64,000 nt of DNA, from NCBI GenBank assembly GCA_036852015.1, contig JAANDG010000541.1:1-64000 (forward strand), in the 5' to 3' direction. Below are positions 1-10,581 of this stretch, one piece after another. The position numbers and the translations under genes were made by a program. The stretch is from Pelodera strongyloides (Eukaryota; Nematoda; Chromadorea; Rhabditida; Rhabditidae). The notes under the pieces were generated by a model, which made no database searches, had not been told where the DNA came from, and was given only the letters and a program-made list of their open reading frames with translations. Within the stretch, counting starts at the first letter, position 1. Every line of letters starts with the position of its first letter.

Positions 1-34
1 CCCACTCATCCTTCGACAATATCAGAGGTTATAC

Positions 35-354
35 CTCCTCCACTCCTCTGGCTTCAATCATTCGCTTCGTTGTTTTGTACTTTCGCTCCCCTTTTTCTGC
101 GTCGTAAAGAGGTTCATCGGGCATTTTCGGAAGCTTCAACTTTCCGTCGAGAGGGAATACGACATCTAAATTAAAAGATAGTAAAACACTCGAATATAAC
201 TCTAAAGACAGCTTGTAAATCTCTACAAGCCACAAGATAAAGCAAGTTGAAACTCACTTTCATAGGTAACGGGAAAGGGATATTTCTTCATGCCACGCGA
301 CATGACTAGGCATTGCTCTGATATCCGCAGAAGACTCTTAGACGTTGTAGCCAT
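35..354 (-). CDS. MRPL16: Probable mitochondrial large-subunit ribosomal protein L16 (uL16m), N-terminal part, cut by window edge
   Basis: Two coding exons, 354-258 and 165-35, join in phase with a GTGAGT donor; a GTATAA donor at 34-29 points to further exons beyond the left edge. The 76 residues begin MATTSKSLLR and continue KKYPFPVTYENVVFP, KLKLPKMP and KRMIEARGVEE. This layout (short mitochondrial leader, a Pro/Tyr stretch, a Lys-rich linker, then an RG-E motif before the conserved core) resembles the N-terminus of animal uL16m, which binds 23S-type rRNA near the peptidyl transferase centre of the mitochondrial ribosome. The diagnostic core of the family is not in the window, so the name is an inference. 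The start is the first ATG after an in-frame stop-free stretch and lies directly behind an acceptor (TTTTCAG|ATG). It is divergent from the gene at 1584. Confidence 0.6.
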
Positions 355-1583
355 CTGAAAATTGAGCACATGTTGTGATAATGAACAAGTGGGATCAAGA
401 CAATGCGCTTTGCAAGGTGTCGTCTGCAAGACTAATGACACATCTAACACAAGCGGGTAGCGGATATTGCTTGAAAGCGGATTTGCTAACGGTGAGGAAA
501 AATATACTTTAAAAACGATAAAAATAATAAATGACAAAAAAAGAATGTTTTCACGGATTGCCGCCAAAATTGAAACAATTGTGTGGTATTACGATATGTT
601 TCTGCAGTGTGCACACAATCCCACAAAAAGTTCCCTTTTTCCGAGTACTGTAATAATTTTACGGAATTGCTCTATTAATTATCGTTTAATAAACATCGAA
701 TTGTAAATTATTATGTTAGAATTGCGTTGAATTAAATATATATTTGTAATAGAACCACTAGTCGACCTTGAAAAACTTGCGACAATTTACTCAGACAGGA
801 AAATATACAAAAAAGGAGTATCGAAGTTTTTATTTCACAATTTTATTGTATAAAGAAGAAGACTTGGTTTGTAACGGAACAGGTAAAGAAGCCTTTCAGA
901 ACGTTTTGATAAATAGTGAAAATGGAGAATTTAAAACCCTTGCGCCTCCGAGTATTCGAACCCTCGACCTAATGCTCCAGAGTCGACCAGAGTCAAGCGC
1001 TCTTCCTGCTGTGCTATAAAGCCTTCCACCGAAAGGGCCGATTCACCCGGCTAGGGTAGCATGAAAGGGAGCATCTCACAAATAAGTGAGTCGTTTATTA
1101 CTCCTGTAAGCCTGTAAGCTTAACTTTCCACAGGAACACGAAATAATTGTCGAAACCGCGCGACGTTCCGAAATAAGATAACATACGTATTATAAATCTC
1201 CCAAAACCTATCTCCGCATCCGGAGATTCATATGACGATACACGGAAAGAAAAATCTTGGCTACCCACTAAACAATGTCCTGCTTAGCTACTTATTTCAA
1301 AAACCCCTGAAACTTATATTTCGCAACGTGAATCTTCGCAACCGAACAGGCAGACAAAATTTGTTCAATTATATTTTTCCTCATTGTCAATATTCTGGTG
1401 TTTGAAACATATTCCACACCTTTCAAAAAGACATTTTCGAATTAGCTTCCTACTTGTTTACAGTTGTCATTGTTGACGAAAAATAGTCACGATTTGCATG
1501 TCGAAAGAATGAATATAAGGAGGATGCGGTAGCTAGAAGCAGCTTTGTAAAATACTCGACTCGACTAACCTACTGACTTCACA
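355..1583. other. Intergenic region between divergent genes
   Basis: No coding exon with supported splice sites is seen. The stretch is AT-rich and holds one tRNA-like sequence (942-1023, minus strand). Promoters of the flanking divergent genes must lie here, but I see no distinct TATA or other motif to call. Confidence 0.5.
942..1023 (-). repeat. tRNA-like sequence (SINE head or tRNA pseudogene)
   Basis: On the minus strand there is a good RNA polymerase III A box (TAGCACAGCAGG, 1016-1005) and a B box (GGTTCGAATAC, 962-952) at tRNA spacing, with AGAGCG after the A box and GGTCGAGG before the B box as in real tRNAs. The acceptor arms do not pair and the anticodon arm is not clean, so it is unlikely to be a working tRNA. 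A tRNA-derived SINE remnant is the best reading. Confidence 0.5.
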
Positions 1584-4500
1584 ATGCTACTACTGACTCT
1601 TCTCTGTGAGTTTCTTCTATTGACATTTATCTACAGTAGGCATCTAGGCCTAGGCCTAGGCTTAGGCTTAGGCTTAGGCTTGGACTTAGTATGATAATAA
1701 ATCTTTCCCTTTCAGATAGTCTGTCTCCTTTCTGCTTGGCCGACAACGTCACTGACATGGTGTACCACAGCGACGCCCTGCTTTCCGTCTGCCCGCTTCC
1801 TTCTCCATTCTATGAAATGAACTGGCCCGTCTCTACCGTGGTTTTGGACAACGTCAGGTCCTTCAAGCCGGCTCGTCAAGGTATGCTGTTTGGCTCAGTT
1901 CTGGCACAGTTACGTTGCGGCAACTGTTACTGTGGCACCTTCCTATGTTGGTGTTGTCCCTGCGCGTCATACTAGTAGCTAACTCTCGGGTGTCTCTTTC
2001 CTGTTATTTAATTCTCGTGTTGCTTCATGTTATTTAATCTTAGGTGTCAAGTTCTCGCCGGCTCGCAAGTACTACGGTGTGTGCCCGCTGATCACTCTTG
2101 AGTCTGTGGTTACGACTGCTCTCGTACCATATGGTAGGTTTCCTAACGTTCTTCCGGGGAACTTCCGGTTACGGATCCTCAGTGCCTTACTGCTATGGTA
2201 AGTTAGTTAAGCTAAGGTTGATATAGTTTACATATTATTCTCTTTTCCAGATGCCTACGGAGTGTGCCCTGCTGAGGCCGTGTCACCTGCAGATAACGCT
2301 ATGCCGTCTAACGGCTCTTCGACCGCAAGACCCGCCGTACCACAGGAGACGGTCCATACCATCTCATACAAGAGGATGCTCCAACAACGTTAGTTTCTTA
2401 CTGTACCTTTTCCTTGACATAAGCTCGTTCTATATGATGTTATCGTATTCCTCTGGTTGTCTGCATCTTTACGGCACAACCATTATACAAGGAATCTGTA
2501 AATATTGTATTAATGGGTTTCAGGCGACCTGATGGACATGCGCATGGACCTGGCATGCCTTCTGTAAGTGCATTCGATTTTCTTTGTAACAGCTTTCTGG
2601 ACTTCTGGGTTAATCCATCTACAAACAATAAAGTTGCTTCACTTGTTGCAACGCAATTCTTCCAAATACTAAAAGTACCAAACTTATCAGGCTAGCGTTG
2701 ATTACCAGGAGGGAGGACTCTCCTCTTGTCACATTTTCTTATATATTGTATTGATTAGTTCTTTTAGTGAGACCACGCAGCACGTTGGTGTCATTCTCTT
2801 CACTCTCAACACCGTCATCTGCATCATTCTCACAATAGTGTTTGATTTGGACGAGGAGGAGGTAGTGTCTTGATTCTCACCTACACATTAACTTACCATT
2901 AACTTACCGACCGTTACTAATTACTAATTAGATCGAATTACATAATTACAGCCTATTTCAGGAGCACGACATCTTGCCCACGCATCGTTTCACCGTCGAT
3001 CGCTCAACAGAAACTGAAAAAGACGAAGACGAGGCTGCCATTGAAGCCGCTCCATTGCCACCTTATATCAAGAAGTAAGCTAGCTTTATGGAACCGTACC
3101 CTACAGTACCGTACTACGGTATCCTACTGAATAGCATGTATTCGAATTCCAAAAAAAATACGCCATACTACGGACGCATGACCAATCACTTACTCACTTA
3201 CGCCCTGCATTTGCGTACGTCATGCTACCACTTACGTAACAAATTTCAGGGCTCTATCCGAGTGCATCTGTGTCCGGTTCCGTGTCCTGCAACTGTCGGC
3301 TGAGAAGTTTCGCCTGACCGAGTCGGATCCTTCCATCTTCGCTGTATACCGTATCTCCGTAATCTTTGACAAGCCTGGATACTTCGCCAATCCCGAAAAG
3401 ACTGTGGTCGCCGTGTACAGGAGAACTAGCGAGGGAGAGGCCGTGCTCAACGCCTTTGCTGAGGTCAACCCGTCGATCGTGGAGGGAAGGTGAGCAAACC
3501 TATTTTCTGTACTTGTGCTGTACTACCGTACTTTATTTCGTGCTTCTTACTTACTTCTTGTACCAGTACCGTATTTTCATGTGCAATGTAACATGTGCAG
3601 AAATACGGTATAGTGTGCAACAAGAAATACGGTTGCAATGGAACGTATACTAGTAATAGTATAGGAAGAACGTACAGGATAGAGTGGGGTCAAAACGGGT
3701 TGAGCGGTGAACCGCTCACAAAGAGGCGAGTCAGTGAGTTGAACCGCCCTTTTGTGAAAAGGCGGCTTCGGGTTGACCCGAGCCGGCCTTGCGAAAAAGA
3801 GGCGACTCCGGGTCACGGCCGAAAATCATAAAGAAAAACGGACGGGTTACCTATGTTAACTTAAACTTCTCGATAATATTTAGTATGTTCCATACGAGAA
3901 TAATTACCCTCTACCGTTTACAATTATACTTGATTACATTTACTTGACGAAAGATCCGTAAATTGGAAATGATTCACGTGGGTCACTCACCCCTGGTTGG
4001 CTCATGAGTCACTCTCTTGTTGAATCGCCTAGGCGGTTCACGTGTGACCCGGGTTGACCCGTGAACCGCCCGTGATGAGTCACTCATGTGAATCGCTCAA
4101 CCCGTTTTGGCCCCACTCTAGTACAGGATATAGGAACGGTGTATAGTGACGCAGTGACGTTTTCGACTATCGATCAATATCAAGCATTTCTTCAGCCAGC
4201 CGACTGCCGGTAAACTTGGATGGGAATACATTGTCTGCGACGAGACATCGTTGATTTTTTCCGAGGAAAAGGAAAAGTTCTCCTTTGTGCACGGAATCTG
4301 TGTGCAGCTTGACAACAGCGTTGTAGCGAGGACACAACTTGTACTCAAGGTCGGTTTCGCAATCCTATGGTCCGTCCGGTCCATCCGGTACGATCCGATC
4401 CGGTCCGAGGGCCACCCGCGCTATCCTACGGCCTACGTACCTACGTACGTAGGTTTGTCCTACGTACTGTTAGCAGATAGCAGACCAGTGATAGTGGCCA

Positions 4501-5056
4501 CTAGTCCAGAACAACGGTACTGTACTATACGGTACACTAGGCTACAGTACGGTATGTTAGGTACGATAATTACCAACATGAACTGATACGATCTCTAATA
4601 TACAATACAATAATATACAGTCACCTAACATACAGATTACTGTTACGGTTTAGTAGATTACTGTAACGGTTTCTTTTTGAGTTGAAGCAGCGTGTCTCCT
4701 CTCCTCGCACTTCGTCTTCTACCAATTCTGCTGTAGAAGTGTCTACTCCAATCCTCGGTTCATTCAATACAAATGCCCTTCGACGAGCCAAAAAGGCACT
4801 GAATGCTAAACTGAATGCGGTGAAGAGGGTCAAAGAGTCTGTCAAGGTAGGTTCTTAAATACCTTAACGGCTTTTGATTATTGATAATGGTCAGGCAATG
4901 ACGGAGCCGGCTGGCGTAAGTGCCGTGTACAGTTATAATCTGCGTGAGGTTACTGTATTTCATCAAGCCTACTGTATTTTTCAGTTTAATCTCCGTGAAG
5001 TTGTCTCCTCCCTGCAGAAGAAACGCAACCAATATCTAGTCCATTCTGAATGTTAG
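1584..5056 (+). CDS. Unrecognised single-pass membrane protein, 427 aa, 11 coding exons
   Basis: Coding exons 1584-1605, 1716-1880, 2044-2133, 2251-2388, 2524-2563, 2768-2861, 2962-3074, 3250-3489, 4196-4349, 4691-4846 and 4985-5056 join in one frame across GT-AG introns (intron 9 has a weak GTCGGT donor). I do not recognise the family. Visible parts: a hydrophobic start (MLLLTLLYSLSPFCLA) that looks like a signal peptide; a region to about residue 150 with two YGVCP motifs; a hydrophobic span at about 158-178 (VGVILFTLNTVICIILTIVF); an acidic patch (DLDEEEEHD); a domain of alternating hydrophobic residues at about 220-350 that could be a beta sandwich; and a basic Lys/Arg-rich, possibly helical C-terminus. 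A type I membrane protein is the simplest topology. An AATAAA lies at about 5065. Unlike its neighbours it has no strong acceptor right before the ATG. The splice model is firm from phase agreement; the function is unknown. Confidence 0.72.
1633..1690. repeat. Short tandem (TAGGCT/TTAGGC)n repeat in intron 1
   Basis: About seven 6-bp units, first CTAGGC then TTAGGC, lie in intron 1 of the membrane-protein gene. TTAGGC is also the nematode telomere unit, but a tract this short inside an intron needs no telomeric explanation. Confidence 0.75.
3673..4130. mobile_element. hAT-like MITE in intron 8, with 9-bp target duplication
   Basis: The ends are inverted repeats (GAGTGGGGTCAAAACGGG at 3682 and its near-complement ending at about 4119) and the same TACAGGATA lies on both sides (3673-3681 and 4122-4130). 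The inside is rich in GAACCGC/GCGGTTC motifs in both orientations and has no coding capacity. An 8-9 bp duplication suits a non-autonomous hAT element. It sits in an intron between exons 8 and 9 and does not disturb the frame. Confidence 0.75.
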
Positions 5057-5079
5057 ACATGATCAATAAATAATTTGTT

Positions 5080-5205
5080 TTCTGTTTGTTTGTTTGTTTG
5101 TTTGTTTGTTCGTCGGAATGTTTGTCGGGAATGTCGAATGTGTGGAATGTTTGTCGAAATGTTTGTTTGTTTTTTTTTATTTGTTTGTTTGTTTGTTTGT
5201 CTGTT
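5080..5205. repeat. (TTTG)n simple repeat, degenerate
   Basis: TTTG units with interspersed TGTCGGAATG-like variants, just past the 3' end of the membrane-protein gene. Open frames across it are repeat artefacts. Confidence 0.9.
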
Positions 5206-5724
5206 CCTCTCCCCACGTCAAATCATACATTCGGCAAGAAGTTGCATTTGTTTTTTCTTCACGTTCGGATCGGTGTATTGTATTTGATGTTATTTTCATG
5301 TTGTCATGCTTAGGGTAGGTTTTCCGGTAAACCATGGAAGATTTATGAATTCCCATGTGCTTTTCTGCTAGTCTTGTGGTTTATCCTTTTCCGATTAACA
5401 ACTGTTCTTGTTTACCCCTTAGTTGAACCCGGAACCACACATGATCTGGTTCCAGGATAAATAACAACGTTCCCCCACCAAACATTATGTAATATAGGCG
5501 GAGCCATACCTAAACCTAAGGCCAACGTTCACGTTACCATTATTTAAAGGGAGAGGCTAACGATGTAAACAAAATTTTTGTACTTTAATGTAATTTTCCT
5601 ATTCTCCATACGAGTTGCATGGGAACGCCTTTTTGTATATAAGCTATTTGACGGCCATCTGTAGATGTCCGTATTATCGCGCATTTGCGTTTAAACAGAC
5701 GAGTTAATCAGGCTGTATGCAAAT

Positions 5725-5898
5725 TTAAAGCGAAATGCCAGCCGGTTTTTGAAACTGATAACTGAATTCTTACGTATTTATGCTAATTTGCTCGATTGTA
5801 GCTCGGTTTTTTTAGTTCTAGTTATGTTCATTTGCATAAAATGCATAAGAAAGCTGGTGTACTCGGTGTTTCAAAAACCGGGCAGTAATTCGCTTTAA
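5725..5898. mobile_element. TTAA-bounded palindromic MITE, family 1 copy
   Basis: Starts TTAAAGCGAAAT and ends with the inverted ATTCGCTTTAA; both arms carry CCGGTTTTTGAAAC-type sequence and the centre contains ATTTATGCTAATTT and TTCATTTGCAT. The TTAA at both ends fits a piggyBac-type target site. It is non-coding. Confidence 0.85.
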
Positions 5899-6164
5899 GA
5901 TTGTCGCTTATAATACTGATTTGCATATAAATTAATGCATACACACAGCTTCCGCCTTCATATGCACAAACTACGATTATATGGAGTGCCCGGGACAATA
6001 TAATTGCTGATTCCAAATGTTGTATCTAAACAATGACATACCCATGTGAAAATTCGCATGGAGAATAGGGACATTATGTTAAAGTATAAAAAATTGTTTA
6101 TAACGTGAGCCTGACCCTTTAAGCTTCCCCTTTTCGAACCTTGCATTTGGCTATCATTTCCATA

Positions 6165-6375
6165 CATATAGGAAATGGATGAGCCCATTTGGTAACGGGT
6201 CACTGGTTTTTTCGTGGGCCACCCCATTTGGTGACTACTCCGTGACCATGTGGTGACCAAGTTTCATCGAAAAACGTTATCAGCTGACCACCAAATGGTC
6301 ACGAACCAGTCACGAACCAGTACCCAGATGGTTGTTTTCCAGTAAAAAAATATTTGCGTCGAACGGTTTTACTGT
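6165..6375. repeat. Repeat of the 'CCATTTGGTGACC' family upstream of lysozyme copy 1
   Basis: Starts near TATAGGAAATGG and contains the motif CCATTTGGTGAC and its complement GTCACCAAATGG several times, ending near CAGTACCCAGATGG. Other copies are at 10388-10545, 13560-13725, 20418-20640 and 39388-39520. The mixed direct and inverted motifs suggest a non-autonomous hairpin-type element. Confidence 0.7.
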
Positions 6376-6595
6376 GGTTTCATCAATTATTTCGTTTTCC
6401 GCGTAGCTAGTGGCGCACATGAGTATGAACTAGCAGGACTTTCACAGTTTCTCCTGGAAAGATCATTGACAGCATTTTTAACACAAAATACATTTCATAA
6501 GAAACTAAAAGTAAAGTCGCTCATTTCCAGTCGAGGAAGAGGGCTCTTCATTCGATTGGTATACAGTGATATGTATATTTTGTTTCAGAAAGAAA

Positions 6596-8411
6596 ATGAG
6601 TACCTTCTCCAACGCAATGCTTATTGCTGTGGCACTAGCTATGTGTCTTCAATTTGCGAGAGGTAAATATTCAGAAAATAAAAGATAGGCATTAAAAAAC
6701 AAACGATGTGTATTCTGGTAAGGGGGTTTCCAAGTATCCCAAAATTCGGTGTGATTCTGTCAATAGTACTATATTACCGTATTTCTGCACGAAACCGTAA
6801 GGATTCATATCCATGATGCGTTTCAAAAACGGCCGTGTATTTCAGCTTTAAAAACCAAATTCTGGTAATGAAAACTTCGGGAAACTTACTGTGCGCAAGC
6901 GTTTCACTATTCATCTTTTTCGAGACCGCCGCGTTACTTTTGGATTCACAAGACAAGCGCTCCGCCGCGTATTTCCTTGGTCGCGAGAGCTTCGCCACTT
7001 ATAATTTAGAAACCGTCAGCTACGCGCCTAAGCAGTCACTTGACTAGTCCTGAATAGGTAATCGCTTACAAGTATTGATACATTTGATGAAATCGCGTTT
7101 ACTTCCAGCCGACACATGCACTGATTGCATGTGTAAAGTAGAATCAGGATGTAAACCTATTGGATGTGTTATGGATCAGGGGTCACTCTCCTGCGGATAT
7201 TTTCAGGTATGTTCTCTATGTACTATTTTTTAGCCACCCTATTTTTAATCCAGCATAAAGAAAACAAATTTTTTTTTATTTCAACTTAAAAAAAAAAACT
7301 TGCAGAAAAACAGTCTATATTAGGTAAACTTCAGAACTTCAGATCAAGCTACCGTACTACCAGGACTGTGGCACTCCCGGAAAGAATGGCGGAGAATCAA
7401 TGGAAGCCGCGTGGAAAAGGTGTAGTCAATTTTTCCAAATTTTTCAGTCAACCGGTGTCCGCAGTCAATTTTGCGGTCGGGCAGTCATATGTACATATGT
7501 CATATGTAGCCGACTAACAAGGAGTAAAAATAGTAGAGCATGGCCAATAAGAAAAGAATTTATGTTTTTTTTGTTTCCTCTTCGCCCCTGCGGGCCCTGG
7601 GAATGGTAACTGGGCACATAATGCTGAATCTTTCCTCCGTTGCTATTCACGAGATCGATTAGACTTTGAAACATCGGTCCAGTGGTGTAGGGGTAACATG
7701 TAGTTGGGGTGACGACGGTTCCAATCTGTCCATAAACTCTTCTTTTTCTGCAATTTCTCGATGGACAACATTCCCACTCCTTTACAACGGGAATATCCAT
7801 TGGGATAGCTTTATTGTCTTATATGGTCATTATTTTTCACTTTTGCATCTCAAACGAATTACAAAAATTTTATTCGGAAAACTTGTACAAGAAAGGAAAA
7901 CGAAGCAATAAGCGTATTCATATTTAGATGTTCAAACGACTACAACTGTGCTCTGACTTGCATGAAAAACTTCTTCAATAGATACAAGAGCATGTGCCCA
8001 CAGTTCAGAGGATGCGAGCAACGCGCTAGGATCCATAACGGAGGTAGGTGTTTAAAGAGGTATAACATCCGGAAGTTGAAACTTAGCTTGGCCAATCTAT
8101 GCCCATGTAAGTATATGATGTGCGATACTCCGCGCTAGGATCGATAACGGAGCTTCGACTTATAGGAAAGAGCCCTTCCTTTCTCGCAAAAAAAAATTAC
8201 TGCGCGAAAAAGTTGGTTGCATACAGGGAATATAGAGTCCAACGTACGTTTCAAAACCGGATGTTATACCGCTTTAACCGATGAAATATCTTCACGACCA
8301 CACCTTTTCCAATATTATTTCGTCTAACTTCTAGGACCCAATGGATGCACACGCCGCTATCACACCGATCCCTACTGGAAGAAAATGCGAGAATGCAGCC
8401 GTCAGCTTTAA
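6596..8411 (+). CDS. i-type (invertebrate) lysozyme, copy 1, 144 aa
   Basis: Exons 6596-6662, 7109-7206, 7343-7419, 7928-8043 and 8335-8411 join in frame. i-type lysozymes are secreted muramidases, some with destabilase/isopeptidase activity, used in defence and digestion. Residues 1-23 form a signal peptide; the mature part is Cys-rich. The family signature CKVESGCKPIGCVMDQGSLS holds the expected catalytic Glu35 and Asp46, one residue closer together than in clam lysozyme because a single Gly replaces Gly-Gly. CGYFQIKLPYYQDCG and IHNGGPNGC are further family motifs. The C-terminus differs from copy 2: it reads MRECSRQL and stops at a TTTAAAGCGGCATAAC sequence that matches the left end of a local MITE, so the two last cysteines of copy 2 are missing. 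An acceptor (TTTCAG) lies 7 nt before the ATG; AATAAA at 8698. Confidence 0.93.
8046..8274. mobile_element. TTAA palindromic MITE (family 2), split, in lysozyme 1 intron 4
   Basis: The left arm (TTTAAAGAGGTATAACATCCGG) begins a few bases after the exon 4 donor; the right arm (AAAACCGGATGTTATACCGCTTTAA) ends at 8274. The interior contains a displaced copy of the end of exon 4 (8131-8152). The lysozyme 2 intron has the same insertion at the same place, so it predates the duplication. Confidence 0.7.
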
Positions 8412-8697
8412 AGCGGCATAACTTCCGGAAACGCTGTGCAAAAAAAAACCATGTCCACTCCTCGTTCCCTAATCTTTGCATAGCTAAAAGCTATTTATTT
8501 ACCCACAATTTACCCCAACGCCTAATTTATGCATGAGGGTAGCCCACCCTCCGCCGCTTTGCTTACTAAAGTCATGTAAATTAGCCCCTAGTCAGTTGTA
8601 TGGAGTTGAATTTATATCTTATGCGCTGAAATATTCCCAAAGCATTGATGAATTTTGCCGTTTTACTCAAGTTGCCAATTTCTACGTAATGTTCCTT

Positions 8698-8703
8698 AAT
8701 AAA
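8698..8703 (+). terminator. Poly(A) signal AATAAA of lysozyme copy 1
   Basis: AATAAA about 290 nt after the stop; the aligned position in copy 2 (12252-12257) is also AATAAA. Confidence 0.6.
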
Positions 8704-9062
8704 AAGTTTTGCTAATTATTTTGCTCACGAACTGCAAACAGTTAGCTACACGGTCAAATGGCGCACAGCGAGCTCATGGCGTGGCACCCTTTCTTAGGGT
8801 GGATGCGTCACAAGTACGCCATAGATAGGTGCGCCACAGGTAGGGTGCTACAAGTACAAGGGTCGGATCTGTATTAGATACATAATTGGGTGAAATCACT
8901 CTGCATAATATTTAATACAATATTTATTGAAAATCTGTCCATTTGCCAAAAAACTGACCTAGCATTTCCTCTTCTTTACGTTGCTACGCTTGTAAACATA
9001 CGTATTTTCGTATAAATATAAACAATAGTGAGCGTAGAGAATCATGGAACCATGCACTATTG

Positions 9063-10387
9063 GACAATAATTTTTTTGTTATCTGGTTAATTTTCTCAAA
9101 AGCACTCTTAACTTCCTTGTAGTAAATTTATGGGAATTTATAATTTATTGAGCAATTTTTACATTACATTACTTTACATTACTTTACCTTAGATGTTTAA
9201 ATGTTTATGAGACTTTCACAATTAGAAAGAACGCAACACCATAAGAGATCGCAAACCCCCATTCATAAATCGTGTAATTACATTCATAATTCGCAATTAC
9301 ATGTAATGTGATTACATAAGCTCCAAGGACCTACAAGCAAATTTTTATTTATTTACGCAAATTGATTTTCATGTTGTCGTATCTTATCTCCGTGCGTGGT
9401 TTAAAAGAAACACGTGGAACTAAATAAAAAAAACCTTATCTGTAATTTAATCACATGGGCGTTATCGACAAGTTTGTGCTTCATTTCGTTACCACACCTT
9501 CAACAAGCACCCGGGGTAAAATTGTTACTCGAAGATATGCCAAGTACCGTATTTTAGTGCAAAGTACAATTAATATGCTAATGAAATTCATAGTTTTTGG
9601 GAAATGTAGGGTGGTGCTCAGCTCATCTCCCTTGCATGGAGGAGGGACATATGAAAAAGAAACCAAATACCATATTCACCACTCCGATTCCCTCGGGGAA
9701 TACTCGAGAAAATATCATTCTAACGTGAGACACGCAGAGAAAAAGACGGGGAATTCGGGAATTGAGTGGTGAACATGGCCTCCGGCAAGACATGTTTGGG
9801 CTCTTCATTCGACTGGTAATAGATGTAAGGTTTTATTCTGATTTGCTGCAGCAGGAAACGAATTCGAGTCTAGGGAATGTTCAAAACACCGGCGAGGGAA
9901 ATAGTGAAACAATCTACAATTTATATTATATTGCGTTTTTTTTAATTTTCAAATAACTCTACGTCGTGCTTTGACCTTACAATGCATGACGTGTGGTCGT
10001 TCAATGCAATATTATTGTCGACTGTTATGTTGTTGTGTGATATTGTTTGTGGAAAAATAAAATATTGTTTTTGTTATTTGTATAACTATATGCTTTGTTT
10101 GTGAAAGCTTTACATGTATTATTACTGAATAAAATGAGAGCATCATTACTTCCGGTGGAACAGAAAAAAATGAAGTAAAACTGTAAACACAGCGATAAGA
10201 AGTGGTATAAAATGCCGGAAAGAGGACCTAATGTATTGCAGTGGCTTTGCAAGCACACATTTACTCTTTTTGGTTACTGCTGAAAAACATAATAGCTAGA
10301 TCAATACATTTGATAGAATAAGATCCTTAAAATAAGACTCCTATGCCGCTATGCCTCTATAATAAGCTCTCCTTTTTTCTTATTTCA
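9063..10387. other. Intergenic spacer between lysozyme copies
   Basis: No gene is supported. A short stretch at about 9785-9835 resembles the pre-ATG region of the lysozyme genes (CTCTTCATTCGACTGGTA) but no lysozyme exon follows. Low-complexity AT-rich DNA fills the rest. Confidence 0.5.
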
Positions 10388-10581
10388 TAGGAAGTGGGTG
10401 AACCCATTTGAATACGGCTCACAGGTTTTTCGTAGGCATGTTCATCTGGTGACCATGTTGTGGAAATCCGTCACCAGGTGGTCACCAAATGGTCACGAAC
10501 CAGTCACCAAATGGTCACGAACCAGACACCAGATGGTCACCAAATTCATTCGCCTGGTAATATACTATTTCAGAAAAGAAA

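Larger units (their letters stand above)
6165..9062 (+). repeat. Tandem segmental duplication, unit 1 (lysozyme copy 1)
   Basis: This unit and 10388-12612 match in order: the CCATTTGGTGACC repeat, a shared pre-ATG stretch, five lysozyme exons with identical phases, an AATAAA signal, and about 600 bp of downstream DNA (compare TGTAAACA...ATAAACAATAG...CATGGAACCAT near 9000 and 12560). The duplication therefore includes promoter-proximal and 3' flanking DNA, so it arose by DNA duplication rather than by retroposition. Confidence 0.8.

Noticed and set aside
1633..1690. TTAGGC units as an interstitial nematode-type telomere
   Set aside because: Only a few degenerate units inside an intron; ordinary simple repeat is enough.
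4251..4586. 111-codon frame as a gene
   Set aside because: Its first part is exon 9 of the membrane-protein gene; the rest is intron.
5075..5318. Overlapping Cys/Val/Phe-rich frames
   Set aside because: Products of the TTTG repeat.
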